Part shown: positions 1 through 8,703 of the stretch, one piece after another
Layout: every line of letters begins with the position of its first letter
How positions within the stretch are numbered: the stretch's first letter is position 1
Source of the DNA: Luteibaculum oceani
Lineage (GTDB): Bacteria; Bacteroidota; Bacteroidia; Flavobacteriales_D; Luteibaculaceae
DNA length: 64,000 nucleotides
Assembly (NCBI RefSeq): GCF_007995015.1
Contig: NZ_VORB01000004.1
Coordinates: 62,001-126,000 of the forward strand
Reading direction: 5' to 3'
Program-made: the position numbers and the translations under genes
The notes under the pieces: generated by a model
Told to the model about the DNA's origin: nothing
The model's database searches: none
The model's input: only the letters and a program-made list of their open reading frames with translations

Positions 1-1354
1 CTCTTCCACCCGACATACGAGACCTACTAGCGTCTACATTAAGATCTGGAGCGTTCTTGTAGTAATCGAATAGATTATTAAAATGGTTGGATACAAAGAG
101 TGCGATAATTTCTTCGCGATCAAAATCTGCCAACTCCTCCGAAATATTCTCCAGATAAGTTTCCATCTCTTGCTGGTTAACTTCTGTGTTAACCACACGG
201 TTAATGTATGCTCCAAGTTGACGACCACAGATATCTTTGGGCTCAGGAAGTTTCTCGTGCGCCAAAGATTGCTTCATAATGCGCTCGATATCTCTTACCT
301 TACCCATATCTCTTGGGTCTACAATGGCAATAGACATTCCTTTTTTACCTGCTCTACCTGTTCTACCACTTCTATGTGTGTAGTTTTCTACATCGTCTGG
401 TAACATATAGTGAATTACGTGGGTAATTTCATCCACGTCTATTCCACGTGCCGCAACATCCGTTGCAACCAGTACTTTGGTAGTCTTAGAACGGAATTTA
501 GACATTACAGAATCCCTTTCTGCCTGAGAAAGATCTCCGTGTAATGGCTCTGCATTATAACCGTCTCTAGCAAGCTTTTCAGCTACTTCTCTAGTGTGGT
601 TACGTGTGTTACAGAATACAATACCATAGATATCTGGATTAAAATCCAAAATTCGCTTCAAAGCTGGATATCTATTTCTTCCGTGTACAGTGATATACTT
701 GTGAGAAATGGTTGTTGCGCTACTGTTTTTAGATCCTACCGTTATTTCCAACGGATCGGTCATAAAATTCTTAGCAATAGCCGCTACCTCTTTTGGCATG
801 GTAGCAGAAAACAACCAAGTTCTTTTAGAATGTGGAGTATGAGAAAGGATAAAATCAATATCCTCCTTGAATCCCATGTTCAACATTTCATCGGCTTCAT
901 CTAACACGGCTATTTCCACCTGGTTAAAATCTACCTTTCCACGATTAATCAAATCGATTAACCTTCCTGGTGTTGCAACAACAATTTGAGACCCCTTTCT
1001 CAAATCCCTAATTTGTTTTTCTATGGAAGATCCTCCATAAACTGGGGTAATTCTTGCACCTACAAATTGACTACTGTACTCTTTAAGATCGCCCGAAATT
1101 TGCAAACACAACTCTCGAGTTGGACAGAGTACTACTGCTTGCGTAACTGGTTTACTAAAGTTAATAAGGTGCACAATTGGCAAACCGAAAGCAGCTGTTT
1201 TCCCTGTACCCGTCTGGGCCAATCCAACGAGATCTCTGTTGCTTTCGATTAGACTTGGGATAGCTTTTTCCTGTATTGCTGTCGGGTTTTCAAACCCAAG
1301 AGGAACAATAGCTTTTAAAACTTCTTCCCTAAGTCCTAACGATTCAAATGACAT
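1..1354 (-). CDS. DEAD-box ATP-dependent RNA helicase (C-terminus outside window)
   Basis: This superfamily 2 RNA helicase uses ATP to remodel RNA duplexes, typically in ribosome assembly or mRNA decay. The frame is open from an ATG at 1354 to the window edge, so 451 codons are visible and the stop is missing. All helicase motifs are present: a Q motif near residues 7-28, AQTGTGKT (46-53), PTRELC (78-83), TPGRL (128-132), DEAD (152-155), a SAT motif, and HRSGRTGRAG about 330 residues in. The region after the second RecA domain continues past 400 residues, as in DeaD/CsdA-type proteins that carry a C-terminal RNA-binding domain, but that part is not visible. The gene runs in the same direction as the RNase P RNA gene upstream of it, which has its own terminator. 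The family assignment is certain. The DeaD subgroup is an inference. Confidence 0.95.
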   Translation of the reverse strand, partial: MSFESLGLREEVLKAIVPLGFENPTAIQEKAIPSLIESNRDLVGLAQTGTGKTAAFGLPIVHLINFSKPVTQAVVLCPTRELCLQISGDLKEYSSQFVGARITPVYGGSSIEKQIRDLRKGSQIVVATPGRLIDLINRGKVDFNQVEIAVLDEADEMLNMGFKEDIDFILSHTPHSKRTWLFSATMPKEVAAIAKNFMTDPLEITVGSKNSSATTISHKYITVHGRNRYPALKRILDFNPDIYGIVFCNTRNHTREVAEKLARDGYNAEPLHGDLSQAERDSVMSKFRSKTTKVLVATDVAARGIDVDEITHVIHYMLPDDVENYTHRSGRTGRAGKKGMSIAIVDPRDMGKVRDIERIMKQSLAHEKLPEPKDICGRQLGAYINRVVNTEVNQQEMETYLENISEELADFDREEIIALFVSNHFNNLFDYYKNAPDLNVDASRSRMSGGR

Positions 1355-1403
1355 AAAAAAATATTAAGCGGCAAATGTACGATTAAAAAATGGGTAAAAT
1401 GGT

Positions 1404-1427
1404 AAAGGCGCCCGGAAGGGCGCCTTT
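1404..1427 (-). terminator. Hairpin terminator behind the RNase P RNA gene
   Basis: A perfect 10-bp stem (AAAGGCGCCC paired with GGGCGCCTTT) closes a four-base loop. It lies immediately after the 3' end of the RNase P RNA on the minus strand and before the helicase start. The U tract is short and partly contained in the stem. Confidence 0.7.
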
Positions 1428-1434
1428 ATTTCGT

Positions 1435-1816
1435 TCCAATACCTATAAGCCGGGTTCTGTACCACGCCGCAAGCGTGATGCCCATCATTTATCTAGCTGT
1501 AGCGTCACCACTACAGTCCATCGATCCACCCTCCTTGTCAATAAATTGTAGCCGGACAAGCTAGCACCCGAAGATGCACAAGGTTTACTTGATCTTTCAG
1601 CCCGTGAGGTTTACCATGCGCCTTATGTCACCACTCGGCCGGTGGGCTCTTACCCCACCTTTTCACCCTTACCGCGCCGGAGCGTGGCGGTTTGTTTTCT
1701 GCTGCACTGTCTGTACCACGCCCTAGGCGTGGTCCTTCCTGTTAGGAAGCACGGTTGTCCTATGCTGCCCAGACTTTCCTCCACGCCTAAGGCATGGCGA
1801 TGAGCCAGTATTGGAA
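1435..1816 (-). ncRNA. rnpB: RNase P RNA, bacterial type A
   Basis: This is the catalytic RNA of RNase P, which cleaves the 5' leader from pre-tRNA. The minus strand carries the invariant 5' block GAGGAAAGTCTGGGC (near 1770-1784) and the invariant 3' block ACAGAACCCGGCTTAT (near 1445-1460). Helix P1 sets the ends: CCAATAC at 1808-1814 pairs with GTATTGG at 1436-1442. Three GC-rich hairpins with near-identical CCACGCC/GGCGTGG arms sit at 1463-1477, 1715-1733 and 1781-1797. E. coli RNase P RNA has no comparable hairpin in the segment just before the ACAGAACCC block. The same hairpin is shared with the repeat modules elsewhere in the window. Ends are accurate to a few bases. Confidence 0.95.
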
Positions 1817-1821
1817 TATCG

Positions 1822-2370
1822 TTAACGGTTTAGACCAAATAACTCAACGCTAATTGCTCCACCACCATATTTGTCAAATGATGCATCACTATATTGGATG
1901 TCCTCCAATTGATGTAACAAATTTAGTATTTCTGTACGTAGTATCCCTTTTCCCTTACCATGAATTACTGTAATAAACTTTACCCGATTTTTTCTGGCCA
2001 CATCTACTACTTTTTTAAGATGGTTTAATTGGAATCTTAACGCATGTGCTATTCTCTGTTGCTCTTCCTCGCTAGTAATTTCCTCCATGTGCAAGTCAAG
2101 CTCCCAATGTTGACAAGATACCACAGTAACTCCCGCAGGATATTTATCAGCCTTTAATTGCTTGCTTTCTGATTTTTGCTCCCCTACTCCATTTCTAATC
2201 AATCGCCCATCCTGAAACATTAAATCAGCCGGATTTACCGCTATTTCAAATCCAAATTCATCTTCAACAATAAAATCACCACGCTCATTAGACCGCCTAT
2301 ATTCTACAACACCAGGCTCATTTATAAAGCATAACTTTGTACCTGGTCTTATGTCAGACGGATTTTTCAT
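1822..2370 (-). CDS. Smr-domain protein with N-terminal DUF2027-like region
   Basis: This 182-residue protein has a C-terminal Smr (small MutS-related) domain, a fold with nuclease or nucleic-acid binding activity in other proteins. Its two hallmark motifs are visible: ELDLH at 90-94 and HGKGKGILR from 137. The first 80 residues form a beta-rich region with alternating charged and hydrophobic residues, as in Bacteroidota DUF2027/Smr proteins, but this protein is shorter than most of those. The ATG at 2370 lies only 15 bp from the divergent Nudix start. The stop is six bases before the RNase P RNA, so the rnpB promoter must lie inside this gene. The substrate is unknown. Confidence 0.8.
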   Translation of the reverse strand: MKNPSDIRPGTKLCFINEPGVVEYRRSNERGDFIVEDEFGFEIAVNPADLMFQDGRLIRNGVGEQKSESKQLKADKYPAGVTVVSCQHWELDLHMEEITSEEEQQRIAHALRFQLNHLKKVVDVARKNRVKFITVIHGKGKGILRTEILNLLHQLEDIQYSDASFDKYGGGAISVELFGLNR

Positions 2371-2385
2371 TGTTTAAAATATTTT

Positions 2386-2952
2386 ATGAGCTCCAAAAAT
2401 AATAGTCAAACCCAAATAGGTCCTTGGAAAAAAGTTAATTCCGAAATTCGTTACGAAAACCCCTGGATTAAGGTTACCCACGAGGATGTTATTCAACCAG
2501 ATGGTAACAAGGGCATATATGGTAAGATTCACTTTAAAAACATTGCCATAGGAATTATTCCCATCTCCGAGGATGGCTATACCTGGCTCGTAGGGCAACA
2601 TCGGTACCCGCTGGATGAGTACAGCTGGGAAATACCCGAAGGAGGGGGACCTCACCATATAGACCCTATTTTATCTGCACAACGCGAACTTAAGGAAGAA
2701 ACTGGATTAGTTGCTAAGGATTGGAAGCTGATTCAAAAACTTCACATTAGCAATTCGGTATCTGATGAATACGCCCTAATATATTTAGCAACGGGATTAT
2801 CCCAAGAAGCTCCATGCCCAGAAGGAACAGAGGAAATTAAAATTAAAAAAATTAAACTGGAGGAGGCAGTTAACATGGCCCTGGATGGTAAAATAACCGA
2901 TTCCATGTCGGTAGCTGGACTTTTGAAAGTAGGACTCACAATCTTAAAATAA
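2386..2952 (+). CDS. Nudix hydrolase, ADP-ribose pyrophosphatase-like
   Basis: This 188-residue protein is similar in layout to ADP-sugar pyrophosphatases (NudF/YjhB-type Nudix enzymes), which hydrolyse a nucleoside diphosphate linked to another group. The core Nudix signature RELKEETGL sits at residues 100-108, preceded by the usual PEGGG turn. In the strict pattern Gx5Ex7REUxEExGU, the first glutamate position is an isoleucine (residue 92). The metal-binding REUxEE glutamates are intact, so activity is plausible. The gene starts 15 bp from the divergent Smr gene. The 142 bp after it hold no gene. The substrate cannot be named from sequence. Confidence 0.85.
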   Translation: MSSKNNSQTQIGPWKKVNSEIRYENPWIKVTHEDVIQPDGNKGIYGKIHFKNIAIGIIPISEDGYTWLVGQHRYPLDEYSWEIPEGGGPHHIDPILSAQRELKEETGLVAKDWKLIQKLHISNSVSDEYALIYLATGLSQEAPCPEGTEEIKIKKIKLEEAVNMALDGKITDSMSVAGLLKVGLTILK

Positions 2953-3094
2953 TATTCTGAAAACACTTAACTAAAAGATGTAATGAAGAATAAAACATAA
3001 GTCAAAATCGTTTTTACATAAATTATCTACTCAAATTCCAACAATAAACTTTAATTTCGAACCCGCTTAGCCGAAATAGGTTATTACTATAGTT

Positions 3095-4192
3095 ATGAAT
3101 ATTACACCCCTTAATGCATGGATCAGTAGCGAAAAGAAACCTTTTCTAATCGCTGGCCCCTGTAGTGCAGAAAGCGAAGCACAGATGGAGACCATCGCTT
3201 CTCAACTTAGCGAAATAAAAGCTGTAGGCATTTTGAGGGCGGGTATTTGGAAACCAAGAACCAGACCCGGAGATTTCGAAGGAGTGGGAGAAAAAGGGCT
3301 CCCATGGTTGGTGAATGCCGCCAAAAAATATGGCTATAAATCCGCCGCAGAAGTGGCAAACGCCTCCCACGTTGAGAAAGCTTTAAGTGCAGGTGTAGAT
3401 ATTTTATGGGTGGGTGCAAGAACTACAGTTAACCCCTTTTCGGTTCAAGAAATTGCCGACGCCTTGAAAGGAAAGGATATTCCTGTACTGGTTAAAAATC
3501 CCGTAAACCCAGATATTGGTTTATGGATGGGCGCAATAGAACGCCTCAACCGTGCAGGTATTACAAAATTGGCGGCAGTTCATCGAGGATTTTCTCCAGT
3601 CGAAAAAACACCTTTCAGAAACGAGCCTATGTGGGAAATTGCAATCGATCTGAAAAGAAAGTTACCTGAGCTCCCCATTATTTGCGACCCAAGTCACATT
3701 GGTGGAGACCGAGCCTTAATAGAAAGTGTTTCTCAAAAAGCCTTGGATTTAGACATGCAAGGGTTAATGATAGAAACACATCCAGATCCAGATAAAGCGT
3801 GGACAGACGCCAAACAACAGGTTAGTCCTAAACAACTTAAATCCATACTCGATAATCTTGTAATTAGAGTTCCACAAAGCGACGATCCTACTTTTAAAAC
3901 TGTTTTAGAAGAACTGAGACAGGAAATAGATCTAATGGATGAAAAATTACTTCGCGTTCTGGCAGAGCGAATGAAGCTGGTGGAGAAAATCGGCGACTAC
4001 AAGAAGGATAATGATATTACCATTTTACAAGTAGCCCGTTGGAATGAAATTGTAGAAACAAGAACAGCGTACGCTAAAAACTTGCAACTTAATAAGGATT
4101 TTACTCAAAAATTGCTGGAAATAATCCACTCCGAAAGCATTCGAAAGCAAAATGCTATTATGAATGACTTTAATGAGCCTTCAAAGGCGTAA
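3095..4192 (+). CDS. Bifunctional DAHP synthase / chorismate mutase
   Basis: This protein joins the first step of aromatic amino acid synthesis (phosphoenolpyruvate + erythrose 4-phosphate to DAHP) to chorismate mutase (chorismate to prephenate). Residues 1-260 form a type I-beta DAHP synthase barrel related to KdsA, with the IAGPCSAES start of the barrel, LRAGIWKPRTRPGDFEG and a conserved DPSHIGG. From residue 271 an AroQ-type helical chorismate mutase follows (LEELRQEIDLMDEKLL), including the spaced Arg and Lys residues of that fold. The length of 365 is normal for the Bacteroidota fusion. It is the first gene of a run with aroA and aroC at spacings of 10-30 bp, so it is probably co-transcribed. 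Feedback control through the mutase domain is known in related fusions and is inferred here. Confidence 0.93.
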   Translation: MNITPLNAWISSEKKPFLIAGPCSAESEAQMETIASQLSEIKAVGILRAGIWKPRTRPGDFEGVGEKGLPWLVNAAKKYGYKSAAEVANASHVEKALSAGVDILWVGARTTVNPFSVQEIADALKGKDIPVLVKNPVNPDIGLWMGAIERLNRAGITKLAAVHRGFSPVEKTPFRNEPMWEIAIDLKRKLPELPIICDPSHIGGDRALIESVSQKALDLDMQGLMIETHPDPDKAWTDAKQQVSPKQLKSILDNLVIRVPQSDDPTFKTVLEELRQEIDLMDEKLLRVLAERMKLVEKIGDYKKDNDITILQVARWNEIVETRTAYAKNLQLNKDFTQKLLEIIHSESIRKQNAIMNDFNEPSKA

Positions 4193-4219
4193 ATTACCCT
4201 CTTGAATTCATCCACTACC

Positions 4220-5440
4220 ATGCAAACAAAAAAAGTTATCCTTCCCGGATCGAAATCAGAAACCAATAGGGGGCTTATATTACAACATATCACCCAAGGT
4301 AAATTTAAGGTTGAGAACCCATCCAATGCAGCGGATTCCAGATTATTGATGGACCTATTAAAACGCATTGAAAACAATGGTAATCTAGAGGATACATTAG
4401 TTTTAGATTGTGGTCCAGCTGGAACAACCTTTCGTTTTTTAACTGCTCTTTGTGCCTTCACGCCCGGAAAATATCTAATAACGGGAAGCGCAAGAATGAA
4501 GGAAAGACCCATCTCCGATTTGGTGGAGGCCCTCACGCTTATGGGTGCTCAGATCACATACCAGGAAAAGGAAGGTTATCCTCCACTTGCGATAAATGGA
4601 TTAACTCCACCTAAAAAGGCAAGCACAAGGGTCGCATTAAATACATCGAGTCAATTTTTAAGTGCCCTTCTCCTTCTAAGCCCGTTTTTCGAAAAAGGAT
4701 TAGAAATCAAAACAATTGGTAAGGGCGGATCCAAGCCCTACATTAATATGACTCTCGGTTTCTTAGAGATGCTCGGGGCGCAAATTAAAGTTTCAGATAC
4801 CCGATATTTAATGGAGCTAAAAGAGCATAGAGCATGCAGCTATAGGGTAAATCCAGACTGGAGTGCTGCATCCTATTGGTATTTAATTGCATTAGCTCTG
4901 GATTCCAGCATAATTCTTTCGGGATTAAAAAAAGAAAGCCTACAGGGCGATGCTATTTTAACCAGTTTGTTTAAATCCTTTGGTATCAATACGCACTTCA
5001 CCAACGAAGGAGCGCGTTTGGTAAATGGAGAGGGAGATAACACAGCATTTAATTACAATTTTTCGGATTGTCCCGATTTAGCCCAAAGTTTCATGATTGC
5101 CTGTGTACTCACTAAAAGAGAAGGCAACTTTGCAGGGTTGGATAGCTTGAAAGTAAAAGAAACCGACAGGATATTAGCCATGCAGCAGGAATTGGCCAAA
5201 ATTGGATGGCGCTTGGAAGAGAAACCCAATGGAGACTATCACCTTTATCAGGAATCCGTAATACCAAAATCGGAAGTGGTCATTTCTACCTACGAAGACC
5301 ATCGCATGGCCATGGCATTTGCTCCTCTGGCCATTCTAAATAAAAACATAGCAATATCCAATCCCGAGGTGGTAGACAAATCCTACCCCAATTTTTGGAA
5401 GGATATAAATAGCTTTAATTTAAAACCAAAATTTGCGTAG
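4220..5440 (+). CDS. aroA: 3-phosphoshikimate 1-carboxyvinyltransferase (EPSP synthase)
   Basis: This enzyme transfers enolpyruvyl from PEP to shikimate 3-phosphate in the cytoplasm. Signatures: [10 protein letters not shown] close to the N-terminus (substrate phosphate binding), [11 protein letters not shown], the KETDR motif and the C-terminal [12 protein letters not shown]. The frame opens at a TTG at 4202, but the ATG at 4220 places the N-terminus directly before the conserved VILPGSKS strand and gives 406 residues, so I prefer it. The stop codon shares one base with the GTG start of aroC, which indicates translational coupling. Confidence 0.95.
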   Translation: MQTKKVILPGSKSETNRGLILQHITQGKFKVENPSNAADSRLLMDLLKRIENNGNLEDTLVLDCGPAGTTFRFLTALCAFTPGKYLITGSARMKERPISDLVEALTLMGAQITYQEKEGYPPLAINGLTPPKKASTRVALNTSSQFLSALLLLSPFFEKGLEIKTIGKGGSKPYINMTLGFLEMLGAQIKVSDTRYLMELKEHRACSYRVNPDWSAASYWYLIALALDSSIILSGLKKESLQGDAILTSLFKSFGINTHFTNEGARLVNGEGDNTAFNYNFSDCPDLAQSFMIACVLTKREGNFAGLDSLKVKETDRILAMQQELAKIGWRLEEKPNGDYHLYQESVIPKSEVVISTYEDHRMAMAFAPLAILNKNIAISNPEVVDKSYPNFWKDINSFNLKPKFA

Positions 5441-6531
5441 TGGCTGGAAATCAATTTGGAAAACTATTTACAGTAACCACCTTTGGCGAATCTCATGGAT
5501 ATGGAATTGGCGCCATTATAGATGGCTGTCCAGCTGGATTAGAGATCAATGAGGAGGAAATACAGGTAGAACTTGACCGAAGAAAACCAGGACAATCGAA
5601 GTTGGTAACTCAAAGAAAAGAGGGGGATATTGTTAGCATTCAGTCTGGAATTTTCGAAGGAATAACAACGGGTACTCCAATCTCTCTATTCATTAAAAAT
5701 GAAGATCAAAAATCCAGGGATTACGACCATATTAAGAACCAATACCGACCTTCCCACGCCGATTATACTTACGATGCCAAATACGGTTTCCGCGACTATC
5801 GTGGAGGTGGAAGATCGTCGGCAAGGGAGACTGCTGCACGGGTAGCAGCTGGTGCCATCGCAAAAAAAATTCTGAAGGCTAAAGGAATTGAAATCCTTGC
5901 ATTTGTAAACTCCGTAAAAGACATCTCAATTCCCAATGGGTATTTACCTTCTTCAAGGGAAGAGATAGATGCTTCCCCAACACGTTGTCCACACAAAGAG
6001 ACCGCGGAAAAGATTGAACAATTGATTCTAAAAACCCGGAAAGAAGGAAACAGCGTAGGTGGAATAATAAGCACCCACATAACAGGAGTTCCTGCGGGCT
6101 TGGGTGAGCCTGTGTTCGATCGTCTTCATGCCGACCTAGGAAAGGCAATGCTAAGTATTAATGCAGTACAGGGATTTGAATATGGATCTGGATTTGATGG
6201 TTGCCGAAAAACGGGACTTGAAAACAATGATGCTTTTACTGAAGTAAGCGGTACGGAAGCCCAGACTAAAACCAACAACAGCGGTGGAATTCAAGGGGGC
6301 ATTAGCAACGGTCAACCCATTTACTTTAAGGTGGGGTTTAAACCTACTGCCACATTAATGATAGATCAGGAAAGTGTAGACCAGACAGGCGAGCAAGTGG
6401 TTGTTAAAGGAAAAGGAAGACACGACCCCTGCGTATTACCAAGAGCGGTTCCCATTGTGGAAGCCATGGCTGCTTTGGTACTTTGCGATCACTTTTTGAG
6501 ATCGAGAACAAACAGAATGAACCAATTGTAA
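5440..6531 (+). CDS. aroC: Chorismate synthase
   Basis: This enzyme converts EPSP to chorismate using reduced FMN. The conserved blocks are GESHG (16-20), RRKPGQS with the flavin-binding region, the [12 protein letters not shown] block and a final [16 protein letters not shown] block. The length of 363 matches the family. The start is a GTG overlapping the last base of the aroA stop; no in-frame ATG lies near enough to give the conserved N-terminus. It follows aroA, as in many Bacteroidota shikimate operons. Confidence 0.96.
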   Translation: MAGNQFGKLFTVTTFGESHGYGIGAIIDGCPAGLEINEEEIQVELDRRKPGQSKLVTQRKEGDIVSIQSGIFEGITTGTPISLFIKNEDQKSRDYDHIKNQYRPSHADYTYDAKYGFRDYRGGGRSSARETAARVAAGAIAKKILKAKGIEILAFVNSVKDISIPNGYLPSSREEIDASPTRCPHKETAEKIEQLILKTRKEGNSVGGIISTHITGVPAGLGEPVFDRLHADLGKAMLSINAVQGFEYGSGFDGCRKTGLENNDAFTEVSGTEAQTKTNNSGGIQGGISNGQPIYFKVGFKPTATLMIDQESVDQTGEQVVVKGKGRHDPCVLPRAVPIVEAMAALVLCDHFLRSRTNRMNQL

Positions 6532-6549
6532 AACATTAAAATAATTAGA

Positions 6550-7224
6550 ATGAAAGGCGCAATCGTAACAGGATCAAGTAAAGGAATTGGATATGCTACC
6601 GTGAAATTACTCCTAGAAAAAGGATTTAAAGTGGTAGGCTGGTCAAGATCAAAAACGGAGATTGAACACGAAAATTTCCATCATTTACGGGTAGATGTAT
6701 CCACTTACATGGATGTAGAATCTGCAGTTAAGGAAAGCGACAAAATTCTAAACGGTGAAATAGAAATTCTTGTGAACAATGCTGGATTCGGTAAACAGGA
6801 ATATTTAATGGAATCGGATCCCAAGAATTTCGATGCCATGTTTGCAACCAATGTAAATGGATTGTATTACTGCACACGCCTTATAGCCCCCTTAATGGCA
6901 AAAAACAAAAAGGGGCATATTTTTAATATTGCTTCCATTGCTGGAACTATGGGAATAGAAAGCCTAAGTGGATACTGTGCCTCTAAATGGGCTGTTAGAG
7001 GATTCTCCCATAGTATCTTTAAGGAATTAAGAAAGGATGGAATAAAAGTTTCCTGCATCAATCCTGGTTCTGTCAACACTCACTTTTTCGATGATTTTGA
7101 AAACATTGAAGCAGACGATTCCATGATGAGTCCTGTAGACATTGCAAAATCGATGTGGTTTGCATACGAAACCAGTGACAATTTTCATGTTGTGGAAATG
7201 GAAATGCGTCCACTTAAACGATAG
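6550..7224 (+). CDS. Short-chain dehydrogenase/reductase
   Basis: This classical SDR oxidoreductase has 224 residues. The NAD(P) motif TGSSKGIG is at 7-14, NNAG at 76-79, the catalytic serine in the ASIAG strand near 129, and the YxxxK pair at Tyr142 and Lys146. The Ser/Arg after the second strand (GWSRSK) suggests NADP(H). It lies 18 bp after aroC and may be part of that transcript, but there is no known link to the shikimate pathway. The substrate is not predictable; short YdfG- or FabG-type enzymes are the nearest relatives by layout. Confidence 0.88.
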   Translation: MKGAIVTGSSKGIGYATVKLLLEKGFKVVGWSRSKTEIEHENFHHLRVDVSTYMDVESAVKESDKILNGEIEILVNNAGFGKQEYLMESDPKNFDAMFATNVNGLYYCTRLIAPLMAKNKKGHIFNIASIAGTMGIESLSGYCASKWAVRGFSHSIFKELRKDGIKVSCINPGSVNTHFFDDFENIEADDSMMSPVDIAKSMWFAYETSDNFHVVEMEMRPLKR

Positions 7225-7288
7225 AAATCAGTTAACCATTTAATTTATAGCACTTTGCGTATATTCAAAAGCTTCAATACGCGTGCTT

Positions 7289-7741
7289 ATGATTTCGAAT
7301 TTTTACAAGGAGGATGGAACTGTGGTTCTAGATCCACTTCGATATGTCAACAATTGGTTATTGAAGCATCCTAAGGGTGAAATCCACTTGGGATGCGACT
7401 CCAAAGTAAAAAGAGGTTATGTAAAATACTCGGTTGCTATTTGTATGCGAGAGATAGGCCGTGGAGTTCATGAAATTTTTGGTACTAGAAACACTCCGAA
7501 ACCAAAGGACAGATATTCTAGATTATGGGAGGAAGTCAATTTAGCTGTTCAGGTAGCTCATAAGTTTGATACCATCCCCTCTCCCATTTTTATTCATGTA
7601 GATTTAAATAAGGACCCAAATTACTTTAGTAACAGTCTGTACGAAGCTAGTTTAGGTTTTATAAAATCTATGGGATACAATGCGTTAGCAAAGCCAGATG
7701 CCTGGGCCGCCAGTTCTGGAGCCCACTCGCATTGCCAATAA
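7289..7741 (+). CDS. YkuK-like RNase H-fold protein (DUF458)
   Basis: This 150-residue protein resembles the DUF458/YkuK family, which adopts an RNase H-like fold. Visible features are the LGCDSK strand (an Asp in the first strand, like the catalytic Asp of RNase H folds), a central IHVDLNKDP strand with another acidic residue, and the conserved ending KPDAWAASSGAHSHCQ. The frame also opens with a GTG six bases upstream (7283); I chose the ATG at 7289. It converges with the MoxR gene, with only five bases between the stops. The function of the family is not established. Confidence 0.75.
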   Translation: MISNFYKEDGTVVLDPLRYVNNWLLKHPKGEIHLGCDSKVKRGYVKYSVAICMREIGRGVHEIFGTRNTPKPKDRYSRLWEEVNLAVQVAHKFDTIPSPIFIHVDLNKDPNYFSNSLYEASLGFIKSMGYNALAKPDAWAASSGAHSHCQ

Positions 7742-7746
7742 AAGGC

Positions 7747-8700
7747 TTAAAGTAATTCCTGGATAATACTATCCACCGTATACCCCGCCGCCTCGGCCTT
7801 GTAATTGGTAATTATTCTATGCCTCAATACAGGGGCAGCAACAGCTTTTACATCCTCAATATCCGGGGCGAATTTTCCATTTAACAATGCGTGAGCTTTT
7901 GCTCCTAAAATAAGATACTGCGAGGCTCTTGGTCCTGCACCCCACGACAGGTAACTTTTTGCTAATTCGCTACCCTCTTGGTTAAGCCTAGTTTTACCCA
8001 CTAATTTAACCGCGTATTCAAATACAGTATCCGTGACCGGAATTTGGCGAACTAAATTTTGAGATGCGAGAATGTCTTCTTGGGTAAACACCGGATTAAT
8101 GGTTGCACTTGCAGACCCTGTAGTTCTTTTAACTATCTCTAATTCCTCCGAGAAGCTTGGATAATCCACCCAAATATTAAACATAAAGCGGTCTAACTGG
8201 GCTTCTGGAAGTGGATATGTCCCCTCCTGCTCAATTGGATTCTGGGTTGCTAAAACAAAAAATGGATTAGGTAAGTCTAAGGTTTTTCCACCGTAAGTAA
8301 CCTTTTTCTCCTGCATGGCTTCTAATAGGGCCGATTGCGTTTTTGGTGGAGTTCTGTTAATCTCATCCGCCAAAACCACATTAGAAAATATAGGTCCTTT
8401 TATAAATTGAAATTTCTTGTTTTCATCCAGAATTTCAGATCCAGTGATATCCGAAGGCATCAAGTCGGGAGTAAACTGAATACGGTTAAAACTCAATCCC
8501 AATGCTTGGGAAATGCTATTAACCAAAAGTGTTTTTGCCAATCCCGGAACCCCTACCAATAAACAATGTCCCTTGCTAAAAATAGAAATTAGCACCTGCT
8601 GAATTACCTCATCCTGCCCAACAATTACTTTTGAAAGTTCTTGTTTAAGCTGATGCGATTTTTCTAAAAATATCTTTACTTGTTCGGTAGGGTTAGACAT
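7747..8700 (-). CDS. MoxR-family AAA+ ATPase
   Basis: This 317-residue AAA+ ATPase of the MoxR class is a chaperone-like protein usually acting with von Willebrand factor A-domain partners on envelope or metal-enzyme maturation. Walker A is GVPGLAKT (50-57), Walker B is VVLADEINR, and the sensor region has FVLATQNPIEQEGTYPLPEA, which is characteristic of MoxR. No partner gene with a VWA domain is present in the window. It is the last gene of the guaB-PPIase operon, three bases after the SurA-like gene, so it may serve envelope protein folding, but that is inferred from position only. Confidence 0.92.
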   Translation of the reverse strand: MSNPTEQVKIFLEKSHQLKQELSKVIVGQDEVIQQVLISIFSKGHCLLVGVPGLAKTLLVNSISQALGLSFNRIQFTPDLMPSDITGSEILDENKKFQFIKGPIFSNVVLADEINRTPPKTQSALLEAMQEKKVTYGGKTLDLPNPFFVLATQNPIEQEGTYPLPEAQLDRFMFNIWVDYPSFSEELEIVKRTTGSASATINPVFTQEDILASQNLVRQIPVTDTVFEYAVKLVGKTRLNQEGSELAKSYLSWGAGPRASQYLILGAKAHALLNGKFAPDIEDVKAVAAPVLRHRIITNYKAEAAGYTVDSIIQELL

Positions 8701-8703
8701 AAA

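Noticed and set aside
3000-3094. Leader or riboswitch before the DAHP synthase gene
   Set aside because: No leader peptide with aromatic codons, no T-box sequence and no clear hairpin-terminator pair were seen.
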